Assembly: GCA_964396375.1 (NCBI GenBank)
Contig: CAYNEY010000019.1
Coordinates: 41,308-105,307 of the forward strand
Direction: 5' to 3'
Source: FEN-1139 sp964396375
GTDB taxonomy: Bacteria; Myxococcota_A; Polyangia; Polyangiales; Polyangiaceae
Length of the DNA: 64,000 nt
Part shown: positions 35,844 through 44,851 of the stretch, one piece after another
How the letters are laid out: the number at the start of each line of letters is the position of its first letter
Numbering within the stretch: position 1 is the first letter of the stretch
Translations under genes and position numbers: made by a program
The notes under the pieces: model-generated
What the model was told of the DNA's origin: nothing
What the model saw: the letters and a program-made list of their open reading frames with translations, nothing else
The model's database searches: none

Positions 35844-38806
35844 TCCCTGGTTTCGGAAAGTCCACGGTTACCATCGGCTCGAGTCCCGACTGTGAGATCC
35901 GCCTCGGCGGGGCGGGGGTCGCGCCACACCACGCCCAGATCGTCGCAGAGACTTCGGGGCAGTTGTTCTTCGTTGACCTCGGTTCAGGCCCGAGTCAGGC
36001 CAATCAGGCGCCGGTCGTGCCGAAGACCCCGATCCCCTTTGATTTCGTGACCCAGTTCGTGGTCGGTCACGCGCCGGTTCCGAACGCCCACCCGGCGGTG
36101 AGTGCCATGCTGATGCGCCCAGGGCGCCTACCACCTGCCCCGGGCCAACTGGTGTTGGGACGCGATCCTGACCGCGTGCATCTGGTGCTGATCCATCCCA
36201 ATGTCTCGGGTCTGCACGCCACGCTGAACCTCGAGCCCTTGGCCATCGTCGACCATGGCTCCACCGCGGGGACCTACCTCAGCGGTGTGCGTTTGGCACC
36301 GCAGCAACCCGTCGCCCTCGATCCACAAGGCACGGTCAATCTCGGCCCGATCCCACTACTTGTCTCGTCACTGCGCGAGCTCGCGCTACACAAGAACCAG
36401 TTCTCCGGTGTCCCAGCACCCGCGCCTCCCCCCCCGCTCGGCCCCACCCCGGAACGCGAGGGTGGCGACGCCCCGGATGCGCCCCGCCGCAAGCACAAGA
36501 CGGTGATCGGGCAGGTTAGCTTCGGCCCCCCCGACGGCGCGAAGCTCTCGGTCAAGAGCATCGGGCGCACCCCAGACAACGACATCCCAATCGCGCATCC
36601 GCAGGTCTCAAGCCGGCATGCCCTCCTGCATCGGATCGGCGATCAGTTGTTCCTCGAGGACCGAGGGAGCGCGAACGGAACCTACGTGCGTGGCCAGCGG
36701 ATCCCCGGGGGACAGCGGGTACCGGTGCAGAATGGGGAGAAGGTCTTCATCGGCCCCATGCCCCTGCTCCTCCAGGTGGAGCACGGTGAAGTGGCGGTCG
36801 TCCTCGAGGATGCCGCGCAGTGGGAGGGGCGTCCCCTCTACGAGATCGAAGCCTGGGACCTGGTGATGGAGGTTCCGGACCGTGACAACCCTGGCGTGAC
36901 ACGAACCCTACTCGATCACGTAAGCTTCAAGGCCCTGCCTGGAGATCTGATCGCCTTGATGGGCCCGAGCGGTGCAGGCAAGACCACGCTGCTTCTGACC
37001 TTGAACGGCTACACTCCACCGACCGCGGGCCAGGTGCGGATCAACGGCGAGGATCTTTATTCCATCTACGATGCTCTGCGCGGCAGTATCGGTTATGTTC
37101 CTCAAGATGACATCGTTCACCCAGAGCTGACAGTCTGGGAGGCAGTGCGCTACAGCGCTAAGATGCGCCTCCCCCCCGACTACTCGGATGAGGAAATCGA
37201 TCGGCGGGTGCAAACCACCCTGGCCCAACTTGGACTCGAGAGCGTCGCCCATCTGATGATCGGGCGGCCCGAGAAGAAGATCCTCTCGGGGGGCCAGCGC
37301 AAGCGCGTCAATATCGCGATGGAACTCGTCACCGATCCGGTGCTGCTCTTTCTCGACGAGCCAACCAGTGGGCTGGCTGCAGACGACACCACAGCGCTGG
37401 TTCAGCTCTTGTCGGACCTGGCTCGGCAGACCGGCAAGACAATCATCACCACCATTCACCAACCCGCCAGGCACGAGTACGAGAAATTCAACCTGGCACT
37501 GATCATGGGCGCAGGCGGGATACCGATCTACTTTGGACCGACCCGCGACGGATATCGGTTCTTCGGTTCGTGGCTGGAGCGCCAAGGCAAACCGAACACC
37601 GTCGACAATCCGCGTGACATGTTCGATATGCTGAACCAACGGGAGCGGCCACTCTTTGAAGCGATGCGGGCAGCTGATCCGGCGGCCTCGCGCTTCGCGG
37701 CACGCCAGCAGTCGGCACGGGAATGGAACGCAGAATTCTTCGCCCCTACCAATCCCGTATTCCAACAGATGTACTCAGGGCGTCGTGCTGTCGGAGCCGG
37801 CACCAGCAACCCAGGGATCCCGCCCCGCCGCGGAGCGATCCGCGGTCAACTCGGGCTTCTGCTCAGCCGCTACGGCAAGATCAAGCTGCGCGATGCGAGC
37901 GGAACGTCAATCATGCTGCTTCAGGCACCGATCATCGGCTTGATCCTGGCACTGGTGTTCGGGGGCCAGACCGAGGCCATCCCGTATTGGTGCCTCGGTG
38001 CTCTTCAGGAGCTGGCGCGGCGAGCAGGCGGAGCCACGGCAGGCGACGAGGTTCTGAGCCGTATGCCCACCACCACCGACAATTCTGCGCCACTCTTCTT
38101 CTTGGTGGTGGCGGCGGTGTGGTTTGGCACCAGCAACGCAGCCCGGGAGATCGTGGCCGAACGCGCCATCTACCTCAGGGAACGGATGGTCAACCTCCGT
38201 CTGGTGAACTACGTCTTTTCGAAGTTTCTGTTCCTGAGCTTAGTCTGCGTCGTTCAGTGCGCGATTCTGCTTGGAATCGCGTTCTTCGCGCTGGGATTCA
38301 ACGGTGGTCTGCGGGCGTTCGGGATTGAGCTGGCTGTCTTGATCATCACCTCGATGGCATCGACGGCGACCGGACTCCTACTCAGTACCATGGTCACCTC
38401 GAGTGAGGCAGCGATGTCGCTCACGCCCATCGCCCTGATTCCACAGGTTATTCTGGGCGGCTTGATGGTCCCGATGACCACCAATCCTTACCTCAAGTGG
38501 CCGATGATGCTCATGCCAGCCCGCTGGGGTTTCGAGGGTGTGGTGGCTCAGGAGCGCGTCGCAATCGCGGGTGAGCCCGCATGGGTCACCAAGGTCGGCG
38601 AGGCCAGCCTTGAAAGCGCGGATAGCTTCATCTCCGGAGGCAAGTTCGAGTGCGCACTTGCCCAAGTGGCCTCCACGGATCTGAACGGCGCCTGGGGGTT
38701 TACTACCTTCGGACAGCTCTGGGTTCCCTTCGCTGTATTGGGAGGAATGTTGCTCGCTCAGCTGCTGGCCATCCTTATCATCTTGCGACACCGCGACTCG
38801 GTCTGA
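35765..38806 (+). CDS. ABCG-type ABC transporter with three N-terminal FHA domains
   Basis: 1013 residues from ATG 35765; an ATGA-overlap start at 35840 would trim the first FHA strand. FHA1 spans about 18-95 (STVTIGSSPDCEI), FHA2 126-215 (LVLGRDPDRVHL, SGLHATL) and FHA3 243-350 (KSIGRTPDND, SSRHALLH, ANGTYVRG). FHA1 lacks the usual Ser-x-x-His; it reads APHHAQI. The ATPase has Walker A GPSGAGKTT (about 400), signature LSGGQRKRVN (507), Walker B LLFLDEPTSG (527) and H-loop TIHQP. An ABC2 membrane domain covers about 715-1013. It is a half-transporter that should dimerise. FHA-ABCG fusions such as mycobacterial Rv1747 are controlled by Thr phosphorylation; cargo here is unknown. Confidence 0.9.
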   Translation: MPLSSPPHTDHGVPLGKLVCYEQRVMIPGFGKSTVTIGSSPDCEIRLGGAGVAPHHAQIVAETSGQLFFVDLGSGPSQANQAPVVPKTPIPFDFVTQFVVGHAPVPNAHPAVSAMLMRPGRLPPAPGQLVLGRDPDRVHLVLIHPNVSGLHATLNLEPLAIVDHGSTAGTYLSGVRLAPQQPVALDPQGTVNLGPIPLLVSSLRELALHKNQFSGVPAPAPPPPLGPTPEREGGDAPDAPRRKHKTVIGQVSFGPPDGAKLSVKSIGRTPDNDIPIAHPQVSSRHALLHRIGDQLFLEDRGSANGTYVRGQRIPGGQRVPVQNGEKVFIGPMPLLLQVEHGEVAVVLEDAAQWEGRPLYEIEAWDLVMEVPDRDNPGVTRTLLDHVSFKALPGDLIALMGPSGAGKTTLLLTLNGYTPPTAGQVRINGEDLYSIYDALRGSIGYVPQDDIVHPELTVWEAVRYSAKMRLPPDYSDEEIDRRVQTTLAQLGLESVAHLMIGRPEKKILSGGQRKRVNIAMELVTDPVLLFLDEPTSGLAADDTTALVQLLSDLARQTGKTIITTIHQPARHEYEKFNLALIMGAGGIPIYFGPTRDGYRFFGSWLERQGKPNTVDNPRDMFDMLNQRERPLFEAMRAADPAASRFAARQQSAREWNAEFFAPTNPVFQQMYSGRRAVGAGTSNPGIPPRRGAIRGQLGLLLSRYGKIKLRDASGTSIMLLQAPIIGLILALVFGGQTEAIPYWCLGALQELARRAGGATAGDEVLSRMPTTTDNSAPLFFLVVAAVWFGTSNAAREIVAERAIYLRERMVNLRLVNYVFSKFLFLSLVCVVQCAILLGIAFFALGFNGGLRAFGIELAVLIITSMASTATGLLLSTMVTSSEAAMSLTPIALIPQVILGGLMVPMTTNPYLKWPMMLMPARWGFEGVVAQERVAIAGEPAWVTKVGEASLESADSFISGGKFECALAQVASTDLNGAWGFTTFGQLWVPFAVLGGMLLAQLLAILIILRHRDSV

Positions 38807-38888
38807 GCTCATCGATTGGGCGCCCAAGTGATCCCCTTTTCAGCAGGATCCTTGGGGTGGCATGCGAGTCGGTAACGCGAACCGGACA

Positions 38889-38917
38889 GGACCAGGCTCG
38901 TGGAACAAGCCTGGTCC
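38889..38917. terminator. Hairpin between convergent genes
   Basis: ggaccaggct at 38889-38898 pairs exactly with agcctggtcc at 38908-38917 across a 9-base loop. It lies between the ABC transporter stop and the convergent leuB-like stop. No T tract is present, so it may act only as an mRNA 3' barrier. Confidence 0.5.
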
Positions 38918-38943
38918 CGCCTCGGATGGGCACCTGTGTGCGG

Positions 38944-40020
38944 TCAGACACCGTCCGCAACGTACTGGGCGACCAGATCACCCACCTGCGTGGTCCCCAT
39001 CCCCATCTTTCCTGCAGCCATACTGGTGAGTTTCTCGGCCGTGGCCTTCATGATGGCTCGCTCGATAGAGTCAGCTGCAGCCTTCTCCTTCAAACTGTGC
39101 TCGAGCAGGAGCGCGCCGGCACCGATGGCTGCCAACGGATTGATCACATTCTTTCCAGTGTATTTCGGTGCTGACCCGCCAATTGGCTCGTACATACTGA
39201 CCCCCTCGGGATTGATGTTGCCACCCGCGGCGATCCCCATTCCACCCTGAATCATCGCGCCAAGATCGGTGATGATGTCACCGAACAGATTATTGGTGAC
39301 AATGACATCATACCACTCCGGATTCTTCACGAACCACATGCAACAAGCGTCCACGTGATTGTAGTCCCGCTTGATGTCAGGGTAGCTCTTCTCACCCATC
39401 TCGTGGAATGCACGTTCCCAGAGGTCGAATTCGTAGGTGAGCACGTTGGTCTTACCGACCAGGGTAAGTGTCTTGGTCTTGTTGCGGGCACGTGCGACCT
39501 CAAAGGCAAACTTGAGGCAACGATCGCACCCGACACGCGACTGCAGCGACGCCTGGAGTGCCACCTCTTCAGGCGTGCCCTGCTTCAAAAAGCCCCCGGA
39601 ACCGGTGTACAGACCCTCGTTGTTCTCTCGAACCACCACGAAATCGATGTGCTCAGGCCCTTTGTCCTTGAGCGGAGTCCACACGCCAGGATACAGGCGC
39701 ACCGGGCGAAGGTTGATGTACTGCTGGAGTTCGAAACGGAGCTTGAGCAAAATCCCCTTCTCGAGAATTCCGGGCTTCACATCGGGATGACCGATCGCCC
39801 CGAGCAGCACGGCGTCGAACTGCCGCAGGGTGTCGGCGGCCGACGGCGGCAGCACCTCGTTGGTACGAAGGTACCGGTCACCCCCCCAATCGAACTCGGT
39901 CCAATCGAGCGTGAAACCGAAGCGCTTGGCGGCTACGTCCAGAACCTTCTTTGATTCGCGAGCCACCTCGGGTCCGGTGCCATCACCGCCGAGCATCGCA
40001 AGCTTGTAGGTCTTTCCCAT
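38944..40020 (-). CDS. leuB: 3-isopropylmalate dehydrogenase-like oxidative decarboxylase
   Basis: 358 residues, normal size. Family landmarks: LGGDGTGPEV, NLRPVRLYPGV, VVRENNEGLYTG, KTNVLTYEFDLW (active-site Lys), VDACCMWFVKNP, VIVTNNLFGDIITDLGA (metal-binding Asp residues) and EPIGGSAPKYTGKN (NAD loop). LeuB oxidises and decarboxylates 3-isopropylmalate in leucine synthesis. Tartrate and homoisocitrate dehydrogenases are close relatives, and no leuA, leuC or leuD lies nearby, so the substrate rests on similarity alone. ATG at 40020; single gene. Confidence 0.82.
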   Translation of the reverse strand: MGKTYKLAMLGGDGTGPEVARESKKVLDVAAKRFGFTLDWTEFDWGGDRYLRTNEVLPPSAADTLRQFDAVLLGAIGHPDVKPGILEKGILLKLRFELQQYINLRPVRLYPGVWTPLKDKGPEHIDFVVVRENNEGLYTGSGGFLKQGTPEEVALQASLQSRVGCDRCLKFAFEVARARNKTKTLTLVGKTNVLTYEFDLWERAFHEMGEKSYPDIKRDYNHVDACCMWFVKNPEWYDVIVTNNLFGDIITDLGAMIQGGMGIAAGGNINPEGVSMYEPIGGSAPKYTGKNVINPLAAIGAGALLLEHSLKEKAAADSIERAIMKATAEKLTSMAAGKMGMGTTQVGDLVAQYVADGV

Positions 40021-40332
40021 GACGTGTCTTGTTCCTCGTCTGACGTTGTGTGGTTGAGAGACGCCGAGATGCCCCGCCTAGGGCTATTTCTCGCGCGGGC
40101 CTAGGATCCTCCATGGGGCAGGTCCGCGCAAGAGCGCGAGCTCCGGACACTGCCGGATCCTGGCCGGGGCCATCGCACCAGAGGACCAGCAACCACCCCA
40201 CCTCAACCAATTCAGGTCTGCCTGGCTGACACCGCATTCGTTGAGATCGCGTGACATGGAAAATCACCGCCTTCATCCAGATCTCGGACAAGGGGTAGCT
40301 TCGAGCCGAGCTCTGGGGAGGAGCGTCTGGCT
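40021..40332. other. Intergenic region, no gene seen
   Basis: 312 bp between the leuB-like start and the glgP stop, both on the minus strand. It should contain the leuB promoter, but I cannot pick boxes with confidence. No ORF with a credible start or codon pattern and no strong hairpin was seen. Confidence 0.6.
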
Positions 40333-42822
40333 CTAGGTCGACGAGACAGCCCGGGCCGTAGGTACTGCCCAGATATCGCGAGCGTAGCCACGGATAGTCG
40401 CATCACTGGAGAACCGCCCAGTGTGCGCGACGTTGAGGATGCTCTTTCTGGTCCACTCCTCGCGATCCGCATACGCGCCGTCGACCGTCCGATGGCAGCG
40501 CACGTAGCTGCGGAAATCCGCCAGGACCAGGAAGGGATCCTCATAAAGAAGCTTGTCGACCAAGGGTCGGAACCGTCCCGGATCGTCGCTCGGGGAGAAC
40601 ATACCAGAGGCAATCGCATCCAGCGCACCCCGCAGCTCGCGGTCCCCTTGGTAGTAGTCCATGGGGCGGTAGCCCAACCGCTTGGTGTGCTCCACGTTCT
40701 CCGTGGTCAGACCGAACACGAACATGTTCTCGCGACCCACTGCTTCCATTATCTCGATGTTGGCACCATCCAGTGTGCCGATGGTGAGCGCCCCATTCAT
40801 CGCAAACTTCATGTTTCCAGTCCCCGAGGCCTCCGTGCCGGCGGTCGAGATCTGCTCTGAGAGATCAGTGGCGGGGATCAAGAGCTCTGCCAACGAGACG
40901 TTGTAGTTCGGGATGAAGTGCAGACGCAACCAGTCCCGTGTCTTCAGATCGGCGTTGATCACTTTGCCCACGCAGTTCGCGAGGTTGATGATCCGTTTGG
41001 CCATGTCGTAACCGGGAGCAGCCTTGCCGGCGACGAAGAAGGTCTTCGGCGCTACGTTCTCCGGGGTGCGCTCTCGATAGGCGAGGTACAGAGCAACCAC
41101 ATGCAGAATATTGAGCAGCTGTCGCTTGTATTCATGGATCCTCTTCACCTGGGCATCGAAGAGATGCCCCGTGTCGAGCGAAATGCCGTAATGGTGCATC
41201 AGACTGGTGGCGAGGCGCTGCTTGTTCGCCAACTTGACCGCTTGCCACTCGGCTCGAAACCTGGCGTCGTCCGCAAACGGCACAAGCTCCACGAGACGAT
41301 CGAGTTCGCGCACCCACCCGTCACCGATGCGACTGGTGATGAGGTGCGCAAGCTCGGGGTTGCACTTCTTCAGCCACCGGCGCGGGGTTACACCGTTGGT
41401 CTGGTTGATGACCAGCCCCGGTCGCAGCTCCTCGAAGTCTCGGAAAAGCTTGTCCTTGAGGATCTGTGAGTGCAGCGCAGATACCCCATTGACGTGTGAG
41501 CTGCCCACGATGGCTAGGTTCGCCATCCGCACCTTCTTGGTATCGCCCTCGGAAATGATACTCATCCGCTGCACCCGACCGTCGTCTCCGGGAAACTGGG
41601 CACGCACCTCGAGCAAGAACTGATGATTGATCTCGTAGATGATCTCAAGGTGGCGCGGCAGTAGGCGTTCCATCAGCCCCACTGGCCAACACTCCAGAGC
41701 CTCAGGAAGAATGGTGTGGTTGGTGTAGTTCATGCAGCGCCGCGTGACGTCCCAGGCGGCGGCCCAGTCCATATGGTGCTCATCGAACAAGAGCCGCATC
41801 ATTTCTGCGATTGCCAGCGCCGGGTGCGTGTCGTTCAGCTGAAACACCGCGTGATCTGGCAGGGTCTTGAGGGAGAGTCCGGATTCGGTGTGGCGCCTCA
41901 CCGCATCCTGAAGCGTGGCAGATACCAAGAAGTATTCTTGCCGCAGTCGCAGCTCCTGACCCGCAGGAGTAGAGTCGTTGGGATAGAGAACGCGCGAGAT
42001 ATTCTCGGATGAGCTACGTTCCTCGACCGATCTCAGATAATCCCCTTGGTTGAATCGATGAATATCGAACTCGCGAGTAGCTTTGGCTGACCACAACCGG
42101 AGCGTGTTCACGACACCGTTCTGATACCCGACCACCGGCAGATCATAGGCCATCGCCAACACCTCGCTGGTGTCGACCCAGTCGCTCTCGATCCGCCCCG
42201 AGGGGCCCGAATAATGGACCACGCGCCCCCCGAAGTGGACGCGGAAAGTCCGTTCGGGACGGGCCATCTCCCAGGGATTTCCGCGACGCAACCAGTTGTC
42301 GGGAGTCTCGATCTGGACGTCTTCAACGATGTCCTGACGGAAGATCCCAAACTCATAGCGGATGCCGTAGCCCATTCCCGCGATCCCCAGGGTGGCCATC
42401 GAGTCGATGAAGCACGCGGCCAATCGTCCCAACCCGCCATTACCGAGCCCCGGATCGAGTTCTTCCTGAACCACCTTGCTGATATCGACACCCACCTCAG
42501 CGAGCGCCTTCTTCATCGACTCCAGGATGCCGAGATTGATCAGCCCGTCCTCCATCACCCTGCCGAGCAAGAACTCCATGGACAGGTAATAGACCCGCTT
42601 CGGCTGCTGCTTTGTGCACTGGTGCCAGGTCCGCGTCCAGCGATCCGCCATTCGATCGCGTGCGGTCCGCGCCGCCGACATGTACATGTCGAAGAGGGTG
42701 GCGGCCGTGGGATGCTTCCCCTGGGTGTGAAGAATGTGGTCGACGAAGCTGCGCTTCAGGGACTCGAAATCGACCGGCAGCTCTTCATTCGGGATCGCAA
42801 CGAATTTGTCGGTATTGGACAT
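40333..42822 (-). CDS. glgP: Glycogen/starch/maltodextrin phosphorylase
   Basis: 829 residues from ATG at 42822 (MSNTDKFVAIP); the longer frame to 43161 is antisense noise over the neighbouring gene. Landmarks: RVYYLSMEFLLGR, DPGLGNGGLGRLAACF, HFGGRVVHY, VFQLNDTHPALAI, NQTNGVTPRRW, VKRIHEYKRQLLN, IPNYNVSLAE and GTGNMKFAMNGALTIGTLDG, which carries the PLP-binding Lys. The enzyme releases glucose 1-phosphate from alpha-1,4-glucans in the cytoplasm. No glycogen synthesis genes adjoin, but a ROK-family sugar kinase lies about 2 kb away. Confidence 0.95.
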   Translation of the reverse strand: MSNTDKFVAIPNEELPVDFESLKRSFVDHILHTQGKHPTAATLFDMYMSAARTARDRMADRWTRTWHQCTKQQPKRVYYLSMEFLLGRVMEDGLINLGILESMKKALAEVGVDISKVVQEELDPGLGNGGLGRLAACFIDSMATLGIAGMGYGIRYEFGIFRQDIVEDVQIETPDNWLRRGNPWEMARPERTFRVHFGGRVVHYSGPSGRIESDWVDTSEVLAMAYDLPVVGYQNGVVNTLRLWSAKATREFDIHRFNQGDYLRSVEERSSSENISRVLYPNDSTPAGQELRLRQEYFLVSATLQDAVRRHTESGLSLKTLPDHAVFQLNDTHPALAIAEMMRLLFDEHHMDWAAAWDVTRRCMNYTNHTILPEALECWPVGLMERLLPRHLEIIYEINHQFLLEVRAQFPGDDGRVQRMSIISEGDTKKVRMANLAIVGSSHVNGVSALHSQILKDKLFRDFEELRPGLVINQTNGVTPRRWLKKCNPELAHLITSRIGDGWVRELDRLVELVPFADDARFRAEWQAVKLANKQRLATSLMHHYGISLDTGHLFDAQVKRIHEYKRQLLNILHVVALYLAYRERTPENVAPKTFFVAGKAAPGYDMAKRIINLANCVGKVINADLKTRDWLRLHFIPNYNVSLAELLIPATDLSEQISTAGTEASGTGNMKFAMNGALTIGTLDGANIEIMEAVGRENMFVFGLTTENVEHTKRLGYRPMDYYQGDRELRGALDAIASGMFSPSDDPGRFRPLVDKLLYEDPFLVLADFRSYVRCHRTVDGAYADREEWTRKSILNVAHTGRFSSDATIRGYARDIWAVPTARAVSST

Positions 42823-42865
42823 GCTCTCTGTTCCTCGGTCGTGGCGGCTAAGCTCTTCGTGGCAC

Positions 42866-44329
42866 TCACAGGTAGGGTCGGGATCTATCCCGCTCGGGCG
42901 GAGGATCGGAGCGTGAGCCCGAAATCGGCAACATCGCCATGCTGGGGGCGTCAAGGGCTCCGAACGGGCGCTCCGGCCAGAAATAGCCATCGTCGTCCAA
43001 CTCGGCTGAGAGTCCCAGCTCCACCCAACTGAAACCGGGGCGATGCGGGCTCTCGCTGGCAACCACCACGTGGGGCCCGGAGCTCCGCAAGCGCCCCTCG
43101 GGATCGAGCGCAATCTCCACGCCATCCATCGGCCGTCCGTAGCTGCCAGGACGCGCACCAAACAGTGGCTCCATCAGACCGATCCCCGAGGACTCTGGGC
43201 AACCGAACAACCCAAGCGGGTTCAGCTCTGCCGCCTCCAAGAACCACCGCGTGGCGCGCTGGACCGTTCCAGGCCAGATCAAGATCGTCCGCACTCTGTC
43301 CCCAAAGGCCGAACGGATCCGCGACAACGCGATACGATCAGCAAGGTAGCCCCCCGCCACCAGCCAAGGAGCGATCGGCACGCCACTCAAACGGCGGCGC
43401 GAGAGTTCGATTCCAACCCGCAGCGCCCACGCTGAGAGACTGCGGCCGAGCGCCGGACCGAGCAGAAACTCTCGCTCGATCTCCCGCATGATCCCGTCCA
43501 GGATTGGGCCATTCGCGACCACCACCGTCGGTGAGCTGCCCCGCAAGACATCGAGGAGCGGGACACCCTGGGTCTCCACGCTGATCTCGGTGGCACCTCG
43601 GTACAGCACCGCCGCGCTGCACAGCGTTCGCTCAAGGAACGACTCCGCTGGCAGAAGGTCGAGCACGCGGTCTTCCGCCGTAAGCGCGAGGGAGCGCGAC
43701 AGAGCACGGCTCGCGAACAGACAGTTGTCCTGTGAGAGCCGGAGCTGGGTTGAGCCTCGACCTTCTGGCTCGGTCAAAGGGAAGCCGAAGAGCCAATCCT
43801 CGGGATGGGACGCAGGCGGGGTACGAAACAAGGTGAGCGGATCACGCGAAAGGGCGTCAGCGCCCTTCAAGCAGATCTGACCGAAGGGCAGCACGGAGGG
43901 GACCGATGAAGCGCCACCCCAACCGATGATTCGGCGTGGAAATCGCTCGCGTTGCCCAGCCAGGCCAAGCGCTGCAGACACCACCGCGCGCGACCCAGTC
44001 ATGATGAAAGGTGCGGACAGATGACTCGGGGTCAGGGTCTGCGCCTGTTCCTCGGTACAGAACTCGACCGGAACACCCAGAAATACACAAGCTAGGGTAC
44101 CAACCAGGCACTCCTGCCCTCCGGCGCCGATCACGGTCACGGAGTGACCGGGATGGAGGCCGAGTAGTCGCATTCCCGCAGCCAAGAAGGCTGCCTGCTT
44201 GCCGAACTCGCTCCAGCTCGTGGTCTCCCACGCTCCAGCCCGGTTCAACCGCAGATGACCGCCCTTTCGAGGCCGCTTCTGGAAGCGCTCGACGACGAGA
44301 GAGGAAAAGGTGGGGCTCGAGTTGTGCAA
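42866..44329 (-). CDS. Degenerate AMP-binding (acyl-adenylating) enzyme-like protein
   Basis: About 487 residues from a doubtful TTG at 44329; no ATG or GTG precedes the conserved part. The fold follows acyl-CoA synthetases: SWSEFGKQAAFLAAGMRLLG and SVTVIGAGGQECLVGTLACV at the start, LGLFGCPESSG in place of the YGxTE motif, YGRPMDGVEIALDPEGRL, and LDDDGYFWPE near the hinge. The ATP-gripping P-loop TSGTTGxPK is not recognisable (LTEPEGRGSTQLRLSQDN), the TGD motif reads ELGL, and the C-terminal catalytic subdomain is missing. It is thus probably non-catalytic, or a binding protein. It follows a PHA-granule-type small protein by 25 bp, hinting at fatty-acid or polyhydroxyalkanoate context. Confidence 0.65.
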   Translation of the reverse strand: MHNSSPTFSSLVVERFQKRPRKGGHLRLNRAGAWETTSWSEFGKQAAFLAAGMRLLGLHPGHSVTVIGAGGQECLVGTLACVFLGVPVEFCTEEQAQTLTPSHLSAPFIMTGSRAVVSAALGLAGQRERFPRRIIGWGGASSVPSVLPFGQICLKGADALSRDPLTLFRTPPASHPEDWLFGFPLTEPEGRGSTQLRLSQDNCLFASRALSRSLALTAEDRVLDLLPAESFLERTLCSAAVLYRGATEISVETQGVPLLDVLRGSSPTVVVANGPILDGIMREIEREFLLGPALGRSLSAWALRVGIELSRRRLSGVPIAPWLVAGGYLADRIALSRIRSAFGDRVRTILIWPGTVQRATRWFLEAAELNPLGLFGCPESSGIGLMEPLFGARPGSYGRPMDGVEIALDPEGRLRSSGPHVVVASESPHRPGFSWVELGLSAELDDDGYFWPERPFGALDAPSMAMLPISGSRSDPPPERDRSRPYL

Positions 44330-44354
44330 GCGGGTCCGAAGTCTTCGGTCTTTC

Positions 44355-44666
44355 TCAGATTTTTCCGGCCTTGGCTTTGTTGATCCAATTCGAGAACTCG
44401 CGCTCGATGACTTCCATGGCCTTGCCTTTGAACGGTCGCAGCATGAAGGGAACGTCAAGGTCGATGTCGATCGATCGGCTCTGGATCTGGATCAGTCCAC
44501 TGAGCGACAGGCCCTTCACACTGAAGGACACCTGAGCCCGCTTCGGATCGCTCCAGATCACCTTGGGTGAGTACTCGGCGAAGCGCTCCGCGTAGGCGGC
44601 GAGCGCCTTTTCCGCAACGCGCTTTGCCTGGTCCTCGCCGAGATCGTGGGGAATGGAATGGTTCAT
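44355..44666 (-). CDS. Small polyhydroxyalkanoate-system-type protein
   Basis: 103 residues. It begins MNHSIPHDLGEDQAKRVAEK and has FSVKGLSLSGLIQIQSRSI and DLDVPFMLRPFKGKAMEVI, matching the pattern of the small PHA granule-region family (PF09650 type), with a single alpha/beta START-like layout. The molecular role is unclear; members occur near PHA genes and elsewhere. ATG at 44666. The degenerate acyl-adenylating gene follows by 25 bp. Confidence 0.75.
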   Translation of the reverse strand: MNHSIPHDLGEDQAKRVAEKALAAYAERFAEYSPKVIWSDPKRAQVSFSVKGLSLSGLIQIQSRSIDIDLDVPFMLRPFKGKAMEVIEREFSNWINKAKAGKI

Positions 44667-44851
44667 GTCCGGTCTCTTGCCTATCGTGGAAGCCTTCGAT
44701 TAGCCCATCCCCCAATCCAGGGCAATCCCCAGTGTTCGGCCCCCGGAACGGTCGAGAGGCCCGGCTTGACAGAACCGCGCAATGCGGGGAAATCTGCCTG
44801 GGGACTCCGGGAGCCCAGCTGCTGCTCGCATCCCCCGGAACGGAGAGCCCG

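Noticed and set aside
42214..43032. Plus-strand ORF of 272 residues
   Set aside because: Antisense to glgP and the acyl-adenylating gene; no motif.
42823..43161. N-terminal extension of glycogen phosphorylase
   Set aside because: Family starts match MSNTDK at 42822; the extension overlaps the next gene.
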